Shown here piece after piece: positions 40,093-50,884 of a stretch of 64,000 bases of DNA. The notes beneath the pieces were generated by a model that saw only the letters and a list, made by a program, of their open reading frames with translations, did not search any database and was not told the origin of the DNA. The translations under genes and the position numbers were made by a program. Location of the stretch: positions 545,515-609,514 of the forward strand of contig NZ_JAKWJS010000002.1 in the NCBI RefSeq assembly GCF_022761115.1. The letters run 5' to 3'. This DNA comes from Dyella sp. RRB7. GTDB taxonomy: Bacteria; Pseudomonadota; Gammaproteobacteria; Xanthomonadales; Rhodanobacteraceae. How positions within the stretch are numbered: position 1 is the first letter of the stretch; every line of letters starts with the position of its first letter.

Positions 40093-40124
40093 AAAAAACA
40101 AAGGCCGGCACCATGGCCGGCCTT
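40093..40124 (-). terminator. terminator of the HiPIP gene
   Basis: Leftward, AAGGCCGGC and GCCGGCCTT form a 9-bp stem followed by TGTTTTTT. It begins about 24 nt after the HiPIP stop. Confidence 0.85.
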
Positions 40125-40147
40125 GCAAACCACATCGCGGCGAGCGA

Positions 40148-40480
40148 TCAGGCTTTCTTGGTCGAGTGCGAGACGCACCAGCCCTTGGCACTGACGGACT
40201 TGCCCGGGAACAGCTGGCACGGACCGTAGCCCGTCGCGCCACCGGAGTAGAACTGACAGTTGGCGCAATCGTCGCCAGCCTTGTGCTTCGCATCGGTCGT
40301 CTTGCTGGCGTCCTCGACATAACCCAGCGCCTTGGCGGTGGGATCCGTCTCAGCCAGGTGCGGCAAGTCGGCAGCGCGCGCCAGGCGCGGCAGGCTACCG
40401 ACGATCACCGCAGCGGCAGCCGTGCCGGCTGCGGCCTTGAGAAAGCGACGACGCGATTCGATATCTTTTTCGTGCGACAT
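40148..40480 (-). CDS. high-potential iron-sulfur protein (HiPIP)
   Basis: This 110-residue precursor has a Tat signal (SRRRFLKAAAGTAAAAVIVGSL, residues about 9-30, cleavage near ARA) and a small mature domain with four cysteines in CANCQF, GPCQLF and KGWC, the pattern of the 4Fe-4S HiPIP cluster. HiPIPs are periplasmic electron carriers. The start at 40480 gives the Tat signal near the N-terminus; the longer open frame is not plausible. It is monocistronic, with its own terminator, and divergent from mtnB. Confidence 0.93.
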   Translation of the reverse strand: MSHEKDIESRRRFLKAAAGTAAAAVIVGSLPRLARAADLPHLAETDPTAKALGYVEDASKTTDAKHKAGDDCANCQFYSGGATGYGPCQLFPGKSVSAKGWCVSHSTKKA

Positions 40481-40612
40481 TGGTCCAACCTCCGTCTTTG
40501 AAGCATCCTCGTCCGCTACGCCCGTAGCGGACCTTCCGAGAATGCTACTCGCCCGGCGGATACGTCGTGAGAATGGATCGCATTTTCGCCGACTGGCAGC
40601 AAACAGCCGTGA

Positions 40613-40639
40613 TATAGTGTGATTTGATTTGGACGTCCA
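40613..40639 (+). promoter_or_regulatory. mtnB promoter region with TGGACGTCCA palindrome
   Basis: A -10-like TATAGT (40613-40618) is followed by the perfect 10-bp palindrome TGGACGTCCA (40630-40639), which ends 6 nt before the ATG at 40646, where a ribosome site would be expected but is absent. The core resembles a MetJ box (AGACGTCT), though MetJ is not expected in this order. It could be an operator for a methionine/SAM-responsive repressor. Confidence 0.4.
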
Positions 40640-40645
40640 TACCTC

Positions 40646-41293
40646 ATGAGCCAATTACTGCCAGCCACCATTCCCGCCGAACTATTCGCGCAGCGCGCCG
40701 ACGCCATCGCCGATGCGGCGCGCGAGCTCGCCGCGGCCGGCTGGACGCCGGCCACCAGCAGTAATTTCTCCATGCGCCTGGATCACGATCACGCGGCCAT
40801 CACCATCTCGGGCCGCGACAAGGGCAAGCTGGGCCGTGACGACATCATGCTGATCGACATGCAGGGCCAGGCCGTCGGCACGTCGGCGCGCCCCAGCGCG
40901 GAAACCGACCTGCACACGCAGATCTATCGCCGCTTTCCCGAAATGAACGTCGTGCTGCACACGCATTCGCGCACGCAGAGCGTGGCCTCGCGCCTGTTCG
41001 CCCGCAACGGCGTGGTGAAGCTGGAAGGCTGGGAACTGCAGAAGGCCATCGCCGGCCAGACCACGCACGACAGCGAGCTCGCTATTCCGGTGTTTCCCAA
41101 TACCCAGCATATGCCCGAGCTGGTCGCGCAGGTGGATGCCTGGCTCGACAGCGGGCGCCCGCTGCACGCTTATCTCATCAACGGCCACGGTATCTATACC
41201 TGGGGCCGCGACATGGCCGAGACGCGCCGCCACCTGGAGGCGCTGGAATTCCTGCTCGGCTGCGAACTGGACCTTAGGAAGCTTTCCGCATGA
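40646..41293 (+). CDS. mtnB: methylthioribulose-1-phosphate dehydratase
   Basis: This 215-residue class II aldolase-like enzyme of methionine salvage has [36 protein letters not shown] with the zinc histidines (LHTH), and [14 protein letters not shown] with the third His. It dehydrates MTRu-1-P to the diketo intermediate. It overlaps mtnD in an ATGA and starts the mtnB-mtnD-mtnC cluster. Confidence 0.96.
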   Translation: MSQLLPATIPAELFAQRADAIADAARELAAAGWTPATSSNFSMRLDHDHAAITISGRDKGKLGRDDIMLIDMQGQAVGTSARPSAETDLHTQIYRRFPEMNVVLHTHSRTQSVASRLFARNGVVKLEGWELQKAIAGQTTHDSELAIPVFPNTQHMPELVAQVDAWLDSGRPLHAYLINGHGIYTWGRDMAETRRHLEALEFLLGCELDLRKLSA

Positions 41294-41853
41294 GCCGACT
41301 GCGCATCTTTTCAGAGACCCAGCCGCAAGCGCCGGTCTCGGTACATCACGACCATGCCGACATCGCCCACGAACTGGCGAAGGTCGGCGTGCGTTTCGAG
41401 CAATGGGAAGCCAGCCAGCCGATCGCGCCGGGCGCGAGCCAGGACGAAGTGATCGCGGCCTATCGCGCGGACATCGACCGGCTGATGGCGGAAGAAGGCT
41501 ACCAGGCGGTCGACGTGATCAGCCTCAAGCCCGATCACCCGGACCGCGCCACGCTGCGCCAGAAATTCCTGAGCGAGCACACCCACAGCGAGGACGAGGT
41601 GCGCTTCTTCGTCGCCGGCGCCGGCCAGTTCACCCTGCACCTGGGCGACAAGGTCTACGACGTGCTGTGCGAACAGGGCGACCTGATCGGCGTTCCCGAT
41701 GGCACGCGCCACTGGTTCGACATGAGCGAATCGCCCTATTTCGTCGCGATCCGCCTGTTCACCAACAAGGAAGGCTGGGTGGCCCAGTTCACCGGCGAGG
41801 ACATCGCCCAGCGCTTCCCCCGCATGACGCCGCACGATTCGGCCGTTGCCTGA
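41290..41853 (+). CDS. mtnD: acireductone dioxygenase
   Basis: This 187-residue cupin converts acireductone to the keto acid precursor of methionine (Fe form). The metal motif [23 protein letters not shown] gives HxH and the Glu, and DGTRHWFDM gives the last His. Translation is coupled to mtnB by a 4-bp overlap. It acts one step after MtnC in the pathway. Confidence 0.96.
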   Translation: MSRLRIFSETQPQAPVSVHHDHADIAHELAKVGVRFEQWEASQPIAPGASQDEVIAAYRADIDRLMAEEGYQAVDVISLKPDHPDRATLRQKFLSEHTHSEDEVRFFVAGAGQFTLHLGDKVYDVLCEQGDLIGVPDGTRHWFDMSESPYFVAIRLFTNKEGWVAQFTGEDIAQRFPRMTPHDSAVA

Positions 41854-41879
41854 CGTCAACCTCGAAGGCACGCCTTTCT

Positions 41880-41909
41880 CGTCGTCCCGGCGAAAGCCGG
41901 GATGACGGC
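41880..41909. repeat. dispersed palindrome of the TGACG family
   Basis: CGTCGTCCCGGCGAAAGCC and GGGATGACGGC form a hairpin between mtnD and mtnC. It is the same family as the repeats at 32014 and 59723. Confidence 0.7.
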
Positions 41910-42018
41910 ACGGATCAGGCGCCCGGCCTGATCCGGCCGCCACAAATCCATTGCCGCTACTCGCCCCTAAACCCCCGCGGCGGGTAAGCTTGTGGCCCCT
42001 GCATCCCGGCTTTCCCGC

Positions 42019-42705
42019 ATGACCGTCATCCGCGCCATCGTCACCGATATCGAGGGCACCACCAGCTCGATCAGCTTCGTCAAGGACGTGCTCTTTCCGT
42101 ACGCCTACAAGCGCCTGCCCGCCTTTATCGAAACGCACGGCGACAAGCCCGAGATTCAGCATTGGCTGCATGAGGCGGCCAAGGAAGCCGGCATCGTCGA
42201 AGCCTCGCGGCAGGAGGTGATCGAGCTGCTGTTGCGCTGGATCGACGAGGATCGCAAGTCCACCGCGCTCAAGGCGCTGCAAGGCATGATCTGGAAGGAA
42301 GGCTACGAGAACGGCGACTTCCAGGCGCACCTGTATCCGGAAGTGTCCGCCAGGCTGCACGCGTGGCGGGCGGAAGGCCTGCATCTCTACGTCTACTCCT
42401 CCGGCTCGGTGCCGGCGCAGCGGCTGTTCTTCCGTTACAGCGAGGCCGGCGACCTGACGCCGCTGTTCTCCGGTTATTTCGATACCGAGACGGGCCCGAA
42501 ACGCGAGCAGGCTTCGTACGAGAAAATCGCCGGGGCGATCGGCGAGCAGCCGGGGCATATCCTGTTCCTCTCCGACATCGTGCAGGAGCTGGATGCCGCC
42601 CGCGCCGCCGGACTGCGTACCGGCTGGCTGCTGCGCGCGCCGCTGGAGATGCCGGACACGCCGCGCCATCCCGCGTATCGCGATTTCGACGCCATCGTTC
42701 TCTGA
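42019..42705 (+). CDS. mtnC: acireductone synthase (enolase-phosphatase E1)
   Basis: This 228-residue HAD-superfamily enzyme enolises and dephosphorylates diketo-MTP-1-P. The nucleophile lies in IVTDIEGTTSSISFVKDVLFPYA (residues 6-28), then YVYSSGSVPAQRLFF (motif II) and ILFLSDIVQELDAARAAGL (motif IV). It starts at ATG 42019. It is separated from mtnD by a 165-bp spacer that carries a repeat, but clearly belongs to the same pathway. Confidence 0.95.
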   Translation: MTVIRAIVTDIEGTTSSISFVKDVLFPYAYKRLPAFIETHGDKPEIQHWLHEAAKEAGIVEASRQEVIELLLRWIDEDRKSTALKALQGMIWKEGYENGDFQAHLYPEVSARLHAWRAEGLHLYVYSSGSVPAQRLFFRYSEAGDLTPLFSGYFDTETGPKREQASYEKIAGAIGEQPGHILFLSDIVQELDAARAAGLRTGWLLRAPLEMPDTPRHPAYRDFDAIVL

Positions 42706-42722
42706 CCCCGCGAGCCTTCGTC

Positions 42723-43757
42723 ATGCGCACCGCACTGACCGCCCTGCTTGCCTTCGCGGCCGGCGCCTTGCTCATGCTTGCCCTTTCGCATCGCGTGCCG
42801 ACGGCGCCCGCCGCAACGCCGGTGGCCACGCATGCGGGCACGCCTTCCACGGCACCGGCGCCAGCCGAAACCAGCGCCGGCACCACCGATGACAACACCA
42901 CGTCGGACAACTGGCCTGACCAGGGGCCTTCGCCCGAACAGGTGATGTATGCGCAGCACAGCATGGTGCGCAAGGCGCTGGCCGAGTTGGCACCGCGCGT
43001 GGCCGGGCGCCCCAACCTCTACGTGCTGGCCTTCGGCGCGGACGGTGGCGAGGACGTTTTCCGCAATGAAGCCGAATACGCCGCCAGGCTGTTTCCCACC
43101 CGCTTCGGTGCGGGCACCCACGCGCTGTTGCTGGAGAACAATCCGGGCACGCTGGAACAGCACCCGCTGGCGACCTGGAGCAACCTGGAAGACGCCCTGG
43201 ACGGCCTTGCCCATGTGATGAAGCCGGACGAGGACATCCTGCTGGTGTACCTGACCACCCACGGCGACGAGGACCACAACCTGCTGGTCGACATGGACCC
43301 GCTGCCGCTGGACCAGATCGGTGCGCCGGACCTCGCCGACATCCTGGCCAAGCGTCCGTTCAAGTGGAAAGTGGTGGTGGTGAACGCCTGCTATTCCGGC
43401 GGCTTCGTGCCGGCGCTGCATGGACCGGGCACGCTGGTACTCACGGCGGCGCGTGCCGACCGCAGTTCGTTCGGCTGCGGCAGCGATTCCGATATCACCT
43501 ACTTCGGGCGCGCATGGCTGGTCGATGCGCTCAATCGCACGCCCGACTTCATGGCGGCGTTCAAGCAGGCCTCCGGCGAAATCGCGCAATGGGAGCAGAA
43601 AGACAAGCTGACGCCTTCCGAGCCGCAGATGGACGTGGGCGCCGGCATCGCCGACCAGCTCTCGCTGTGGCGACAGCATGTGGTGCCCGGCCCGGCCATC
43701 CCCTTCAAGCCAGCACCGCCGTCATCGGATGCCGACCACCCGGCCTCGTCGCCCTAA
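42723..43757 (+). CDS. C13-family (legumain/caspase-like) cysteine peptidase, membrane-anchored or secreted
   Basis: This 344-residue protein has an N-terminal hydrophobic segment (residues about 3-22), an Ala/Pro/Thr-rich linker, and a caspase-fold domain. The catalytic His180 is in [11 protein letters not shown] and Cys223 in [14 protein letters not shown], the dyad of clan CD family C13 (legumain, GPI8). It follows mtnC by 17 bp, so it may be cotranscribed with methionine salvage genes. Its substrate is unknown. Its stop overlaps convergently with that of cysA. Confidence 0.85.
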   Translation: MRTALTALLAFAAGALLMLALSHRVPTAPAATPVATHAGTPSTAPAPAETSAGTTDDNTTSDNWPDQGPSPEQVMYAQHSMVRKALAELAPRVAGRPNLYVLAFGADGGEDVFRNEAEYAARLFPTRFGAGTHALLLENNPGTLEQHPLATWSNLEDALDGLAHVMKPDEDILLVYLTTHGDEDHNLLVDMDPLPLDQIGAPDLADILAKRPFKWKVVVVNACYSGGFVPALHGPGTLVLTAARADRSSFGCGSDSDITYFGRAWLVDALNRTPDFMAAFKQASGEIAQWEQKDKLTPSEPQMDVGAGIADQLSLWRQHVVPGPAIPFKPAPPSSDADHPASSP

Positions 43758-44872
43758 GCGGGCACGGGGCTTCTCGCGTGCCAGATCCAGCGCTCCTGGT
43801 TGACCGTGGCGCCGGCGCCATCCTGTGGAAACAGCACCGCGCTGCGTGGTGCCACGCGCAGTTCCATGCCGGCCTGCAAGCCCAGGCGCGATAGATCCTC
43901 GCTGGCGATGTCGGCCTCCAGTGTCTGGTCGATGGACGCCACGTAAAGATCGAGATGGGCCACGCTGCCCGCCAGGTAGATATGCCGCAGCCGCGCCTCC
44001 CACGCCGGTAGCGCCAGCGGTACCCCCAGCTTCAACTGCTCGGGCCGCACATACGCCGCGGCCGCATCGAAGCGGCCCTGCCAGGGATCGCCATCGGGTA
44101 GCCAGCCGCCGGCGCCGAACCCCGCGCCGCTGCGCCTGACCGTGAACCGGTTGACCTTGCCGATGAACTCGCACACGAACGGCGTGGCCGGTTGCTGATA
44201 GATCACTTCCGGCGAGCCCACCTGCTCGATCCGGCCGTTGTTCATCACCGCCACGCGATCGGCCAGCTCCAGGGCTTCTTCCTGGTCGTGGGTGACGAAC
44301 ACTGTGGTGAGCGCCAGCTCCTCGTGCAGCTCGCGCAACCAGCGCCGCAGCGTGACGCGCACCAGCGCATCGAGCGCGCCGAAGGGTTCGTCCAGCAACA
44401 GCAGGTCGGGCTCCACCGCCAGCGCGCGCGCCAGCGCCACGCGCTGGCGCTGGCCACCGGACAGCTGCGAGGGATAGCGGCTGCCCAGCCCCTCCAGCTG
44501 CACGCGACGCAGCAGGCGATCGACCCGGGCGCGGATTTCCACCCGCGATGGCCGCAGCCGCCACTTGCGCACGCGCAGGCCGAACGCGATGTTCTCGATC
44601 ACCGTGAGGTGGCGGAACAGCGCGTAATGCTGGAACACCAGGCCGATCCGGCGTTCGCGCGCCGGGATGGACAGGAAGTCCGCGCCATCCCTGGACACGC
44701 TGCCGCTATCGGGATAATCCAGGCCGGCAAGGATGCGCAGCAAAGTGGTCTTGCCCGAGCCCGAAGGCCCGAGCAGCGCGAGAAACTCGCCCGGGGCGAT
44801 GCTCAGGCTGACATCGTCCAGCGCATGGAACCCGCCGAAACGACGATTCAGACGGGATAGTTCCAACCTCAT
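43754..44872 (-). CDS. cysA: sulfate/thiosulfate ABC transporter ATPase
   Basis: This 372-residue ATPase has Walker A GPSGSGKT (about 37-44), Q-loop VFQHYALF, signature [15 protein letters not shown], Walker [13 protein letters not shown] and H-loop VFVTHDQ, and a C-terminal TOBE-like domain ([10 protein letters not shown]). It energises the CysTW permease. The start at 44872 excludes a basic extra leader. Last gene of the sulfate operon. Confidence 0.95.
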   Translation of the reverse strand: MRLELSRLNRRFGGFHALDDVSLSIAPGEFLALLGPSGSGKTTLLRILAGLDYPDSGSVSRDGADFLSIPARERRIGLVFQHYALFRHLTVIENIAFGLRVRKWRLRPSRVEIRARVDRLLRRVQLEGLGSRYPSQLSGGQRQRVALARALAVEPDLLLLDEPFGALDALVRVTLRRWLRELHEELALTTVFVTHDQEEALELADRVAVMNNGRIEQVGSPEVIYQQPATPFVCEFIGKVNRFTVRRSGAGFGAGGWLPDGDPWQGRFDAAAAYVRPEQLKLGVPLALPAWEARLRHIYLAGSVAHLDLYVASIDQTLEADIASEDLSRLGLQAGMELRVAPRSAVLFPQDGAGATVNQERWIWHARSPVPA

Positions 44873-44882
44873 GCCATGCCCT

Positions 44883-45746
44883 CTAGCGACCGCCCGGCGC
44901 ATGCGCGGCGATTTCATCGCCGTAGCGCCACTCCAGCAGGGTTTTCACCGCCAGCGTCACCAGCGCCAGCAAGGCCAGCAGCGACGCCACGGCAAAGGCG
45001 CCCATGTAGTCGTATTCGTTGTAGCGCATTTCCACTTCCAGCGGCATGGTGGTGGTGAGGCCACGGATATGTCCGGAAACCACCGACACCGCGCCAAACT
45101 CACCCATGGCGCGCGCATTGCACAGCAACACGCCGTACAGCAGCGCCCAGCGGATATTGGGCAGGGTGACACGGAAGAACATCTGCCAGCCACTGGCGCC
45201 CAGGATGCGCGCGGCTTCCTCCTCCTCGCTGCCCTGCGCTTGCATCAGCGGTATCAACTCGCGGGCGACGAACGGCAGGGTGACGAAGATGGTTGCCAGC
45301 ACCAGGCCCGGCACGGCGAAGATGATCTTCACGCCATGCGCATCCAGCCATGGGCCAAACCACCCCTGCGCACCAAACAACAGCACATAGACCAGGCCGG
45401 AGACGACCGGCGACACCGAGAACGGCAGGTCGATGAACGCACCGAGCGCGGCCTTGCCGGGAAATTCGAAGCGGGTCATGGCCCAGGCGGCGGCGACGCC
45501 GAACAGCAGGTTCAACGGCACCGCGATGGCGGCGACGATGATGGTGAGGCGAATGGCGGCCACCGCTTCAGGCTGCCGGATGGTGGCGACATAAGCGGCA
45601 AAGCCCTGGCGCAAGGCCTCGACGAAAACGGTCGCCAGCGGCAACACCAGGAACAGCACCAGAAAAGCCACCGCGACCAGGATAAGCGCGACATGGCCCA
45701 GGCGCCGTGGCCACCCCGGCGGACGCGAGCGCAGGCGCCTACTCAT
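44883..45746 (-). CDS. cysW: sulfate ABC transporter permease CysW
   Basis: This 287-residue permease has six membrane helices and the EAA coupling motif near the middle of the second half ([38 protein letters not shown]). The [33 protein letters not shown] segment (from about 223) is typical of CysW. The start overlaps the cysT stop by 4 bp. Confidence 0.94.
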   Translation of the reverse strand: MSRRLRSRPPGWPRRLGHVALILVAVAFLVLFLVLPLATVFVEALRQGFAAYVATIRQPEAVAAIRLTIIVAAIAVPLNLLFGVAAAWAMTRFEFPGKAALGAFIDLPFSVSPVVSGLVYVLLFGAQGWFGPWLDAHGVKIIFAVPGLVLATIFVTLPFVARELIPLMQAQGSEEEEAARILGASGWQMFFRVTLPNIRWALLYGVLLCNARAMGEFGAVSVVSGHIRGLTTTMPLEVEMRYNEYDYMGAFAVASLLALLALVTLAVKTLLEWRYGDEIAAHAPGGR

Positions 45747-46567
45747 GTCGTGCGCTCCGCCCAGCGACCGCTCCAGCGCTGCAGCAACGCCACGATCACC
45801 AGCAAGGCGAACGAGAGCAGCAGCATCACCGCGCCGAGGGCCGCCGCACCGGCATAGTCGAACTGCTCCAGCTTCTGCACGATCAGCAGTGGCGCGATTT
45901 CCGAATGCATCGGGATATTGCCGGCGATGAAGATGACCGAGCCATACTCGCCCACCGCCCTCGCCAAGGCCAGCGCGAAGCCGGTCAGCAGGGTCGGGGC
46001 CAGCACCGGCAGGATCACCCGGAAGAAGGTCTGCCAGCGGCGCGCACCCAGGCTTTCGGCAGCCTCTTCCACATCGCGCTCAAGCGAGGCCAGCACCGGC
46101 TGCAGCGTGCGCACCACGAAAGGAAAGCCCACGAACACCATCGCCACGAGCACGCCCAGCGGCGTATAGGCCACCTTGATGCCCAGCGGCTCGAGCCACG
46201 CGCCAAGCCAGCCATGGGGTGCATACAAGGTCGTGAGCGCAATGCCGGCCACCGCCGTCGGCAAGGCGAACGGAAGATCCACCAGCGCATCGAGCAGGCG
46301 CCGCCCCGGAAAGCGGTAGCGCACCAGCACCCAACCCACCAACAGGCCGATCGCCGCATTGATCAGCGCCGCCAGCAGCGCGCCCCCCAGGCTCAAGCGA
46401 AGCGCCGCCAAGGTGCGCGGCGCACTCAGCAACCGGATCAGCCCTTCCACGCCGATGCCCGAGGCCTTCCAGGCCAAGGCGGCCAGCGGCAACAGGACGA
46501 TCAGCCCCAGGTACACCAATGCATAGCCAAGGCTTAGGCCAAAACCTGGAAGCACCCGGCGCCGCAT
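45743..46567 (-). CDS. cysT: sulfate ABC transporter permease CysT
   Basis: This 274-residue permease has six membrane helices, [26 protein letters not shown] in the first half and the EAA loop [37 protein letters not shown]. It pairs with CysW. It starts 5 bp after sbp. Confidence 0.94.
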   Translation of the reverse strand: MRRRVLPGFGLSLGYALVYLGLIVLLPLAALAWKASGIGVEGLIRLLSAPRTLAALRLSLGGALLAALINAAIGLLVGWVLVRYRFPGRRLLDALVDLPFALPTAVAGIALTTLYAPHGWLGAWLEPLGIKVAYTPLGVLVAMVFVGFPFVVRTLQPVLASLERDVEEAAESLGARRWQTFFRVILPVLAPTLLTGFALALARAVGEYGSVIFIAGNIPMHSEIAPLLIVQKLEQFDYAGAAALGAVMLLLSFALLVIVALLQRWSGRWAERTT

Positions 46568-46572
46568 GTGAC

Positions 46573-47574
46573 TCAGTTTCCCGTGCCGATCTGGTCGAAG
46601 ATGGCGCCGTCGTTGAAGAACTTCGCCTGTGCCTGACGCCAGTCACCGAACAGCTCGTTGATGGTAAAGGTGTGCGTGACGGGGAACTGGCCGGCAAAGC
46701 GTTTTTCGATATCCGGCGAGCGCGGGCGATAGAAATGCTTGGCCGCGATCTCCTGCCCCTGCGGCGAGTAGAGAAACTGCACATAGGCTTCCGCCACGGC
46801 GCGCGTGCCGTGCTTGTCCACGTTGCTGTCGACCACGGCCACCGGCGGCTCGGCCAGGATGGTGATGGACGGCACCACGATCTGGAACGTGTCATTGCCC
46901 AGTTGCTGGCGAGCCAGCAGGGCTTCGTCTTCCCAGGCGATCAGCACGTCGCCGATGCCGCGCTGCACGAAGGTGTTGGTGGCGCCGCGCGCGCCGGTGT
47001 CGAGCACCGGCACGTGCTTGTAGAGCTCATGCACGAAGCGCCTGGCGGTGGCGTCGCTGCCGCCCGGCTGCTTCAGCGCGTAACCCCAGGCGGCGAGAAA
47101 ATTCCAGCGGGCGCCCCCCGAAGATTTCGGGTTGGGCGTGATCACCTGCACGCCCGGCTTGATCAGGTCGGCCCAGTCACGGATGCCCTTCGGATTGCCC
47201 TTGCGCACCAGGAACACGATGGTGGAGGTGTACGGCGAAGCGTTGTGCGGCAGCCGCTGCTGCCAGTCCTTGGCAATGAGCCCGTGATCGGCGATGGCGT
47301 CGATGTCATAGGCCAGCGCCAATGTCACCACGTCCGCCGGCAAGCCATCCACCACGGAACGCGCCTGCTTGCCAGAACCGCCGTGCGACATCTGCACCGT
47401 GACGCTGTCGCCGTGCTGGGCTTTCCACTGCTCCACGAAGGCGCTGTTCAGCTGGCGATAGAGCTCGCGCGTGGGGTCATAGGACACGTTGAGCAGCGTG
47501 ATGTCCTTGGCCGCCACCGCAACAGCCAGCAGCATGCCCGCGACCACCAGCAACACAGCGATGAACTTCTTCAT
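46573..47574 (-). CDS. sbp: periplasmic sulfate-binding protein
   Basis: This 333-residue precursor has a Sec signal ([21 protein letters not shown]) and then [45 protein letters not shown], and [19 protein letters not shown], the sulfate-binding family signature. GGAGG lies 5 nt before the ATG. It heads the sbp-cysT-cysW-cysA unit and sits 107 bp after the upstream flavoprotein gene. Confidence 0.95.
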   Translation of the reverse strand: MKKFIAVLLVVAGMLLAVAVAAKDITLLNVSYDPTRELYRQLNSAFVEQWKAQHGDSVTVQMSHGGSGKQARSVVDGLPADVVTLALAYDIDAIADHGLIAKDWQQRLPHNASPYTSTIVFLVRKGNPKGIRDWADLIKPGVQVITPNPKSSGGARWNFLAAWGYALKQPGGSDATARRFVHELYKHVPVLDTGARGATNTFVQRGIGDVLIAWEDEALLARQQLGNDTFQIVVPSITILAEPPVAVVDSNVDKHGTRAVAEAYVQFLYSPQGQEIAAKHFYRPRSPDIEKRFAGQFPVTHTFTINELFGDWRQAQAKFFNDGAIFDQIGTGN

Positions 47575-47681
47575 GGCGCCTCCTGCGGGCAAACGAATGA
47601 GCAGACTGGTTGGCGTGCCATGGGCAGCGAAATCGCCCCATGGCATAGCCTCATACGCGGGCCATGCGCACCATCGGCGCA

Positions 47682-49100
47682 TTATCCGTGCGGATCCGCT
47701 TCGCGGACCTCGCTGGCAACGTCGTGCGGGCGCCGGATGCTGCTCGCCTCCGCCAGCTGCACGGCCAGGCGATGGGCAGCGATGCGTATCTCCGGCATGG
47801 CGGTACATTCCCAAAGATTGCCACGCAACAGCGACCCGATCGCGTAAAGACCGCGCTGCGGTGTACCCGTTGCATCCAGCAGCCGGCCATTGGGCTGCGC
47901 CAGTACGCCGAGCTGCAGGGGGTCGGCTACCGCCAGCCCATCACGCAACAATTGCGACAACAGGTCATGCTCGCCATAGGCGACTGCCGTATCCAGCCCG
48001 GTCGCCTGCACCACCAGATCGGCCTCCAGCGTGCTGACCAATTGGGTGGCCCGCTCGCGCAAGGTCACCTGCAAGGGCGACGAACCATCGACCTCGAGCA
48101 CGCGGGCCGCCTGCACTTGCAAACGCCCCTCTTCCTGCAGCTGATGAATGGCCTGGCACGATGCCGGTGCCATGCGATGCCGCGACGATTCCCAGATCCA
48201 GCGCGCATGACGCAGGAACTGGCGTCGCTGCCGGTGGGTCAGCTCCTGCCACAACAGCGCGTTGATCGGCCGCATGCCGTCGATGATGCTGCGCCAGTCG
48301 ATCCCGGGGGCCTCGTCCAGGGCCTTGCGCACCTTGCGCAGCATGGATGCCACGCCGCCACAGGCCAGCAACGACTGGTTGAGCGTCTCCTGGTGTGGAT
48401 ACGGCGACAACGGCAGCGCCGAGTGCGTGAACGGCCACAAGCCGTGCCGAGATACCGCGACCAGCTCGGCGTGCGGCCACTGCACCGACGCGGACAACAA
48501 CGTATCGACGGCCGTTAACCCGGTGCCGATGACCAGTACGCGGCGCGGCGCCTTCACATGCCGATCCAGCCGCCACGGGTCCAGCTCATAGGCGCCACTG
48601 GCCAGCGCGCTGGCCGATACCGTGCGCAGGGGCCGCTGCGCCAGCGCGCCCACCGCGAGCACCACGTGCTCGACATCCAGCCAACGATCGCCCGTGCGCA
48701 CGGCATAGCCGCCTTCGCCACGACGCATCACCTCCAGCGCGTTTTCCGGATAGATCCGGAAGCTGCGCCCGGCGCGGCGCGCGGCATCGATGCGCGCGCC
48801 GACCTGGGCCTGGATGAAATCGCCAAAGACCCGACGCGGCAGGAAATCGGTGCCCTTGACCAGGCCCAGCTGCCGCGAGGCATGCTGGATGAAATCCTCG
48901 CCCTGTTCCTGGAACACGCCCATGCCGGACGCGCGCACGTTGAGCAGGTGCCGGTCGTCGCGCGTGGCGTAGGCCACGCCGCGTCCCGGCGCCTGCCGGC
49001 CGACGATCCAATGGATCGTGCCCGCATCGAAGCGCGCCAACAGCTCGCCGAAGGCAGCCGCACCCGCCGCACCACCACCGATCACTGCGATATCAGCCAT
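47682..49100 (-). CDS. FAD/NAD(P)-binding oxidoreductase next to the sulfate operon
   Basis: This 472-residue protein has an N-terminal FAD-binding fold ([18 protein letters not shown]), [23 protein letters not shown] and a second nucleotide-binding motif [15 protein letters not shown] near residue 190, as in NAD_binding_9 (pfam13454-like) flavoproteins. The substrate is not known. It is read in the same direction as sbp-cysTWA, so a role in sulfur metabolism (for example oxidising an organosulfur compound) is a reasonable inference. The start at 49100 follows GAGGAGC; the longer open frame is unlikely. Confidence 0.8.
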   Translation of the reverse strand: MADIAVIGGGAAGAAAFGELLARFDAGTIHWIVGRQAPGRGVAYATRDDRHLLNVRASGMGVFQEQGEDFIQHASRQLGLVKGTDFLPRRVFGDFIQAQVGARIDAARRAGRSFRIYPENALEVMRRGEGGYAVRTGDRWLDVEHVVLAVGALAQRPLRTVSASALASGAYELDPWRLDRHVKAPRRVLVIGTGLTAVDTLLSASVQWPHAELVAVSRHGLWPFTHSALPLSPYPHQETLNQSLLACGGVASMLRKVRKALDEAPGIDWRSIIDGMRPINALLWQELTHRQRRQFLRHARWIWESSRHRMAPASCQAIHQLQEEGRLQVQAARVLEVDGSSPLQVTLRERATQLVSTLEADLVVQATGLDTAVAYGEHDLLSQLLRDGLAVADPLQLGVLAQPNGRLLDATGTPQRGLYAIGSLLRGNLWECTAMPEIRIAAHRLAVQLAEASSIRRPHDVASEVREADPHG

Positions 49101-49455
49101 TACACGCTCCTCGAATCGAGGGCACGGAACCCGAGCGAGCTGCCCCAGGCAGATCACCCATCCATAGCCCCTACCGGAAAATTCAGCTCAAAACGACGTT
49201 CACACCAGACGACCACATCGCAGCGGCATGGCCGGCAAACCCATGCACGATCCTGCACCCATCAAGCTCGATTCGCATGAACCCGCGAAACGCCGCTGGA
49301 TGCGATGAGCATGATGTGCTCCCCGGTATGTCACGTTGCCCGGTACAGAATCAATCACAGTTTCCGTTAAGGCGGCGCTAGCCATCCGTCACCGTACGAT
49401 GGAGCGTCATGCCCGGCTGGTTATGACGCAGCGGTGGCGCAGCCCGGCAGGGGCA
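49101..49455. other. intergenic region between hisIE and the flavoprotein gene
   Basis: No gene, tRNA or strong terminator was seen in these 355 bp. The 61-codon frame at 49200-49385 has no ribosome site. It must contain the promoter of the flavoprotein-sulfate unit, but no convincing -35/-10 pair was found. Confidence 0.5.
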
Positions 49456-50079
49456 TCAAGGTCGGTGACTGGCGTGTCCGGCATGCCGCTTGGCCAGCAA
49501 GGCGGCTACATCGGACAGCCCAAGCCCGCGTGCGCGCAGTGTCACCACCAGGTGATAGACAAGATCGGCAGCCTCACCGAGCAGCGCGTCGTCGTCCTGC
49601 GCCACGGCAGCGAGCGCGGTTTCCACGCCTTCTTCACCGACTTTTTGCGCCATGCGGCGAATGCCGCCTTCGAACAGACGCGTGGTGTAACTATCTGCGG
49701 GACGATCGACGTATCGCTGCGCCACCAGGGCATCCAGCTCGGCAAGGAAGCCCAGCGGCGGTTGCACCTCGTTGCCGAAGCAGCTGCGGGTGCCTTTGTG
49801 ACAGGTCGGTCCGTGCGGATCGGCGAGTACCAGCAAGGTGTCGGCATCGCAGTCCACGCGCAGGGATTTCAACGCCAGCACGTGGCCCGAGGTTTCACCC
49901 TTGGTCCACAGGCGCTGCTTGCTGCGACTGAAGAAGGTCACTTGGCCCGTGGCCTGTGTCTTCGCCAACGCCTCGGCATTCATATAGCCCAGCATCAGCA
50001 CTTCGCCGCTCAGCCAGTGCTGCACGATGACGGGGAGCAGGCCGTCGCCCTTGGCCCAGTCGAGGGCGGCAAGATCCAT
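49456..50079 (-). CDS. hisIE: bifunctional phosphoribosyl-AMP cyclohydrolase / phosphoribosyl-ATP pyrophosphatase
   Basis: This 207-residue fusion has the HisI part ([66 protein letters not shown]) and the HisE part ([39 protein letters not shown]). It catalyses steps 2 and 3 of histidine synthesis. The start at 50079 has TGAGGT 4 nt upstream; ATG 50094 is the alternative and would overlap hisF. Last gene of the his operon. Confidence 0.96.
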   Translation of the reverse strand: MDLAALDWAKGDGLLPVIVQHWLSGEVLMLGYMNAEALAKTQATGQVTFFSRSKQRLWTKGETSGHVLALKSLRVDCDADTLLVLADPHGPTCHKGTRSCFGNEVQPPLGFLAELDALVAQRYVDRPADSYTTRLFEGGIRRMAQKVGEEGVETALAAVAQDDDALLGEAADLVYHLVVTLRARGLGLSDVAALLAKRHAGHASHRP

Positions 50080-50086
50080 GGTTACC

Positions 50087-50884
50087 TCAGTCATGGCTGT
50101 CATCCGTTTTCGCTGCGGGGCGCACCAGCACGCCCTGCCCGCCCAGCCATTGCTTGAGCATGGGAATGGCGATGGCGCCCGAGTGGAACACGCTGGCCGC
50201 CAGCGCGCCGTCGACATCGGCCTGCACGAAGGCATCGCGGAAATGCTCCGGAGCGCCGGCGCCGCCGGAAGCGATCAGCGGCACCTGGCAAATCGCACGC
50301 GCCGCCTGCAATTGTTGCAGATCGTAACCCTGGCGCACGCCGTCGCTGCCCATGCAATTGAGCACGATCTCGCCTGCGCCCAGTTGCTGCGCCTCGACCA
50401 TCCAGTCCAGCGTGCGCCGGGGCAACGCCTGTGTCCTCGACGGGTCGCCGGTGTATTGGCGCACGCGCCATTCGCCGTCGGCGTCGCGCAGGCTGTCGAC
50501 GCCCACCACCACGCATTGCACGCCGAAGGCCGAAGCCAGTTCGCTGATCAGCGCGGGCCGTTCCAGCGCGGGCGAGTTCACCGAGATCTTGTCGGCCCCC
50601 GCATACAGCACCGCGCGCGCCTCTTCCACGCTGCGGATACCGCCGGCCACGCAAAACGGAATATCGATGACACGCGCCACCCGCTCCACCCAGCCGCGAT
50701 CGACACTGCGGCCCTCGGGACTGGCGGTGATGTCGTAGAACACCAGTTCGTCGGCGCCTTCGTCTCGGTAGCGCAAGGCCAGCTCGACGATTTCGCCCAT
50801 CACCACGTGATCGCGAAAGCGCACGCCCTTGACGACTTTGCCGTCGCGCACGTCCAGGCAGGGAATGATGCGACGACTCAGCAT
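50087..50884 (-). CDS. hisF: imidazole glycerol phosphate synthase subunit HisF
   Basis: This 265-residue TIM barrel has [18 protein letters not shown] with the catalytic Asp, [13 protein letters not shown], and [14 protein letters not shown] with the second Asp, plus [12 protein letters not shown]. It uses ammonia from HisH to close the imidazole. It overlaps hisA by 7 bp. Confidence 0.97.
   Translation of the reverse strand: MLSRRIIPCLDVRDGKVVKGVRFRDHVVMGEIVELALRYRDEGADELVFYDITASPEGRSVDRGWVERVARVIDIPFCVAGGIRSVEEARAVLYAGADKISVNSPALERPALISELASAFGVQCVVVGVDSLRDADGEWRVRQYTGDPSRTQALPRRTLDWMVEAQQLGAGEIVLNCMGSDGVRQGYDLQQLQAARAICQVPLIASGGAGAPEHFRDAFVQADVDGALAASVFHSGAIAIPMLKQWLGGQGVLVRPAAKTDDSHD

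Larger units (their letters stand above)
39677..40147. other. structured, AT-rich intergenic region without a convincing gene
   Basis: Between the second permease and the HiPIP gene there are about 470 bp. A strongly AT-rich block (39790-39850) is flanked by hairpins at 39751-39778, 39849-39872 and 39944-39977, then by the HiPIP terminator. The open frame at 39915-40229 overlaps that terminator and the HiPIP gene and looks spurious. A non-coding RNA or permease 3' region is possible. Confidence 0.5.

Noticed and set aside
39915..40229. A 104-codon open frame between the permeases and the HiPIP gene
   Set aside because: It overlaps the HiPIP terminator and coding region, has no ribosome site and runs through two hairpins.
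40481..40645. A SAM riboswitch upstream of mtnB
   Set aside because: The distance from the -10 to the ATG is too short for any known SAM riboswitch, and no expected helices are seen.
49200..49385. A 61-codon leftward frame upstream of the flavoprotein gene
   Set aside because: It has no ribosome site and no protein-like pattern.
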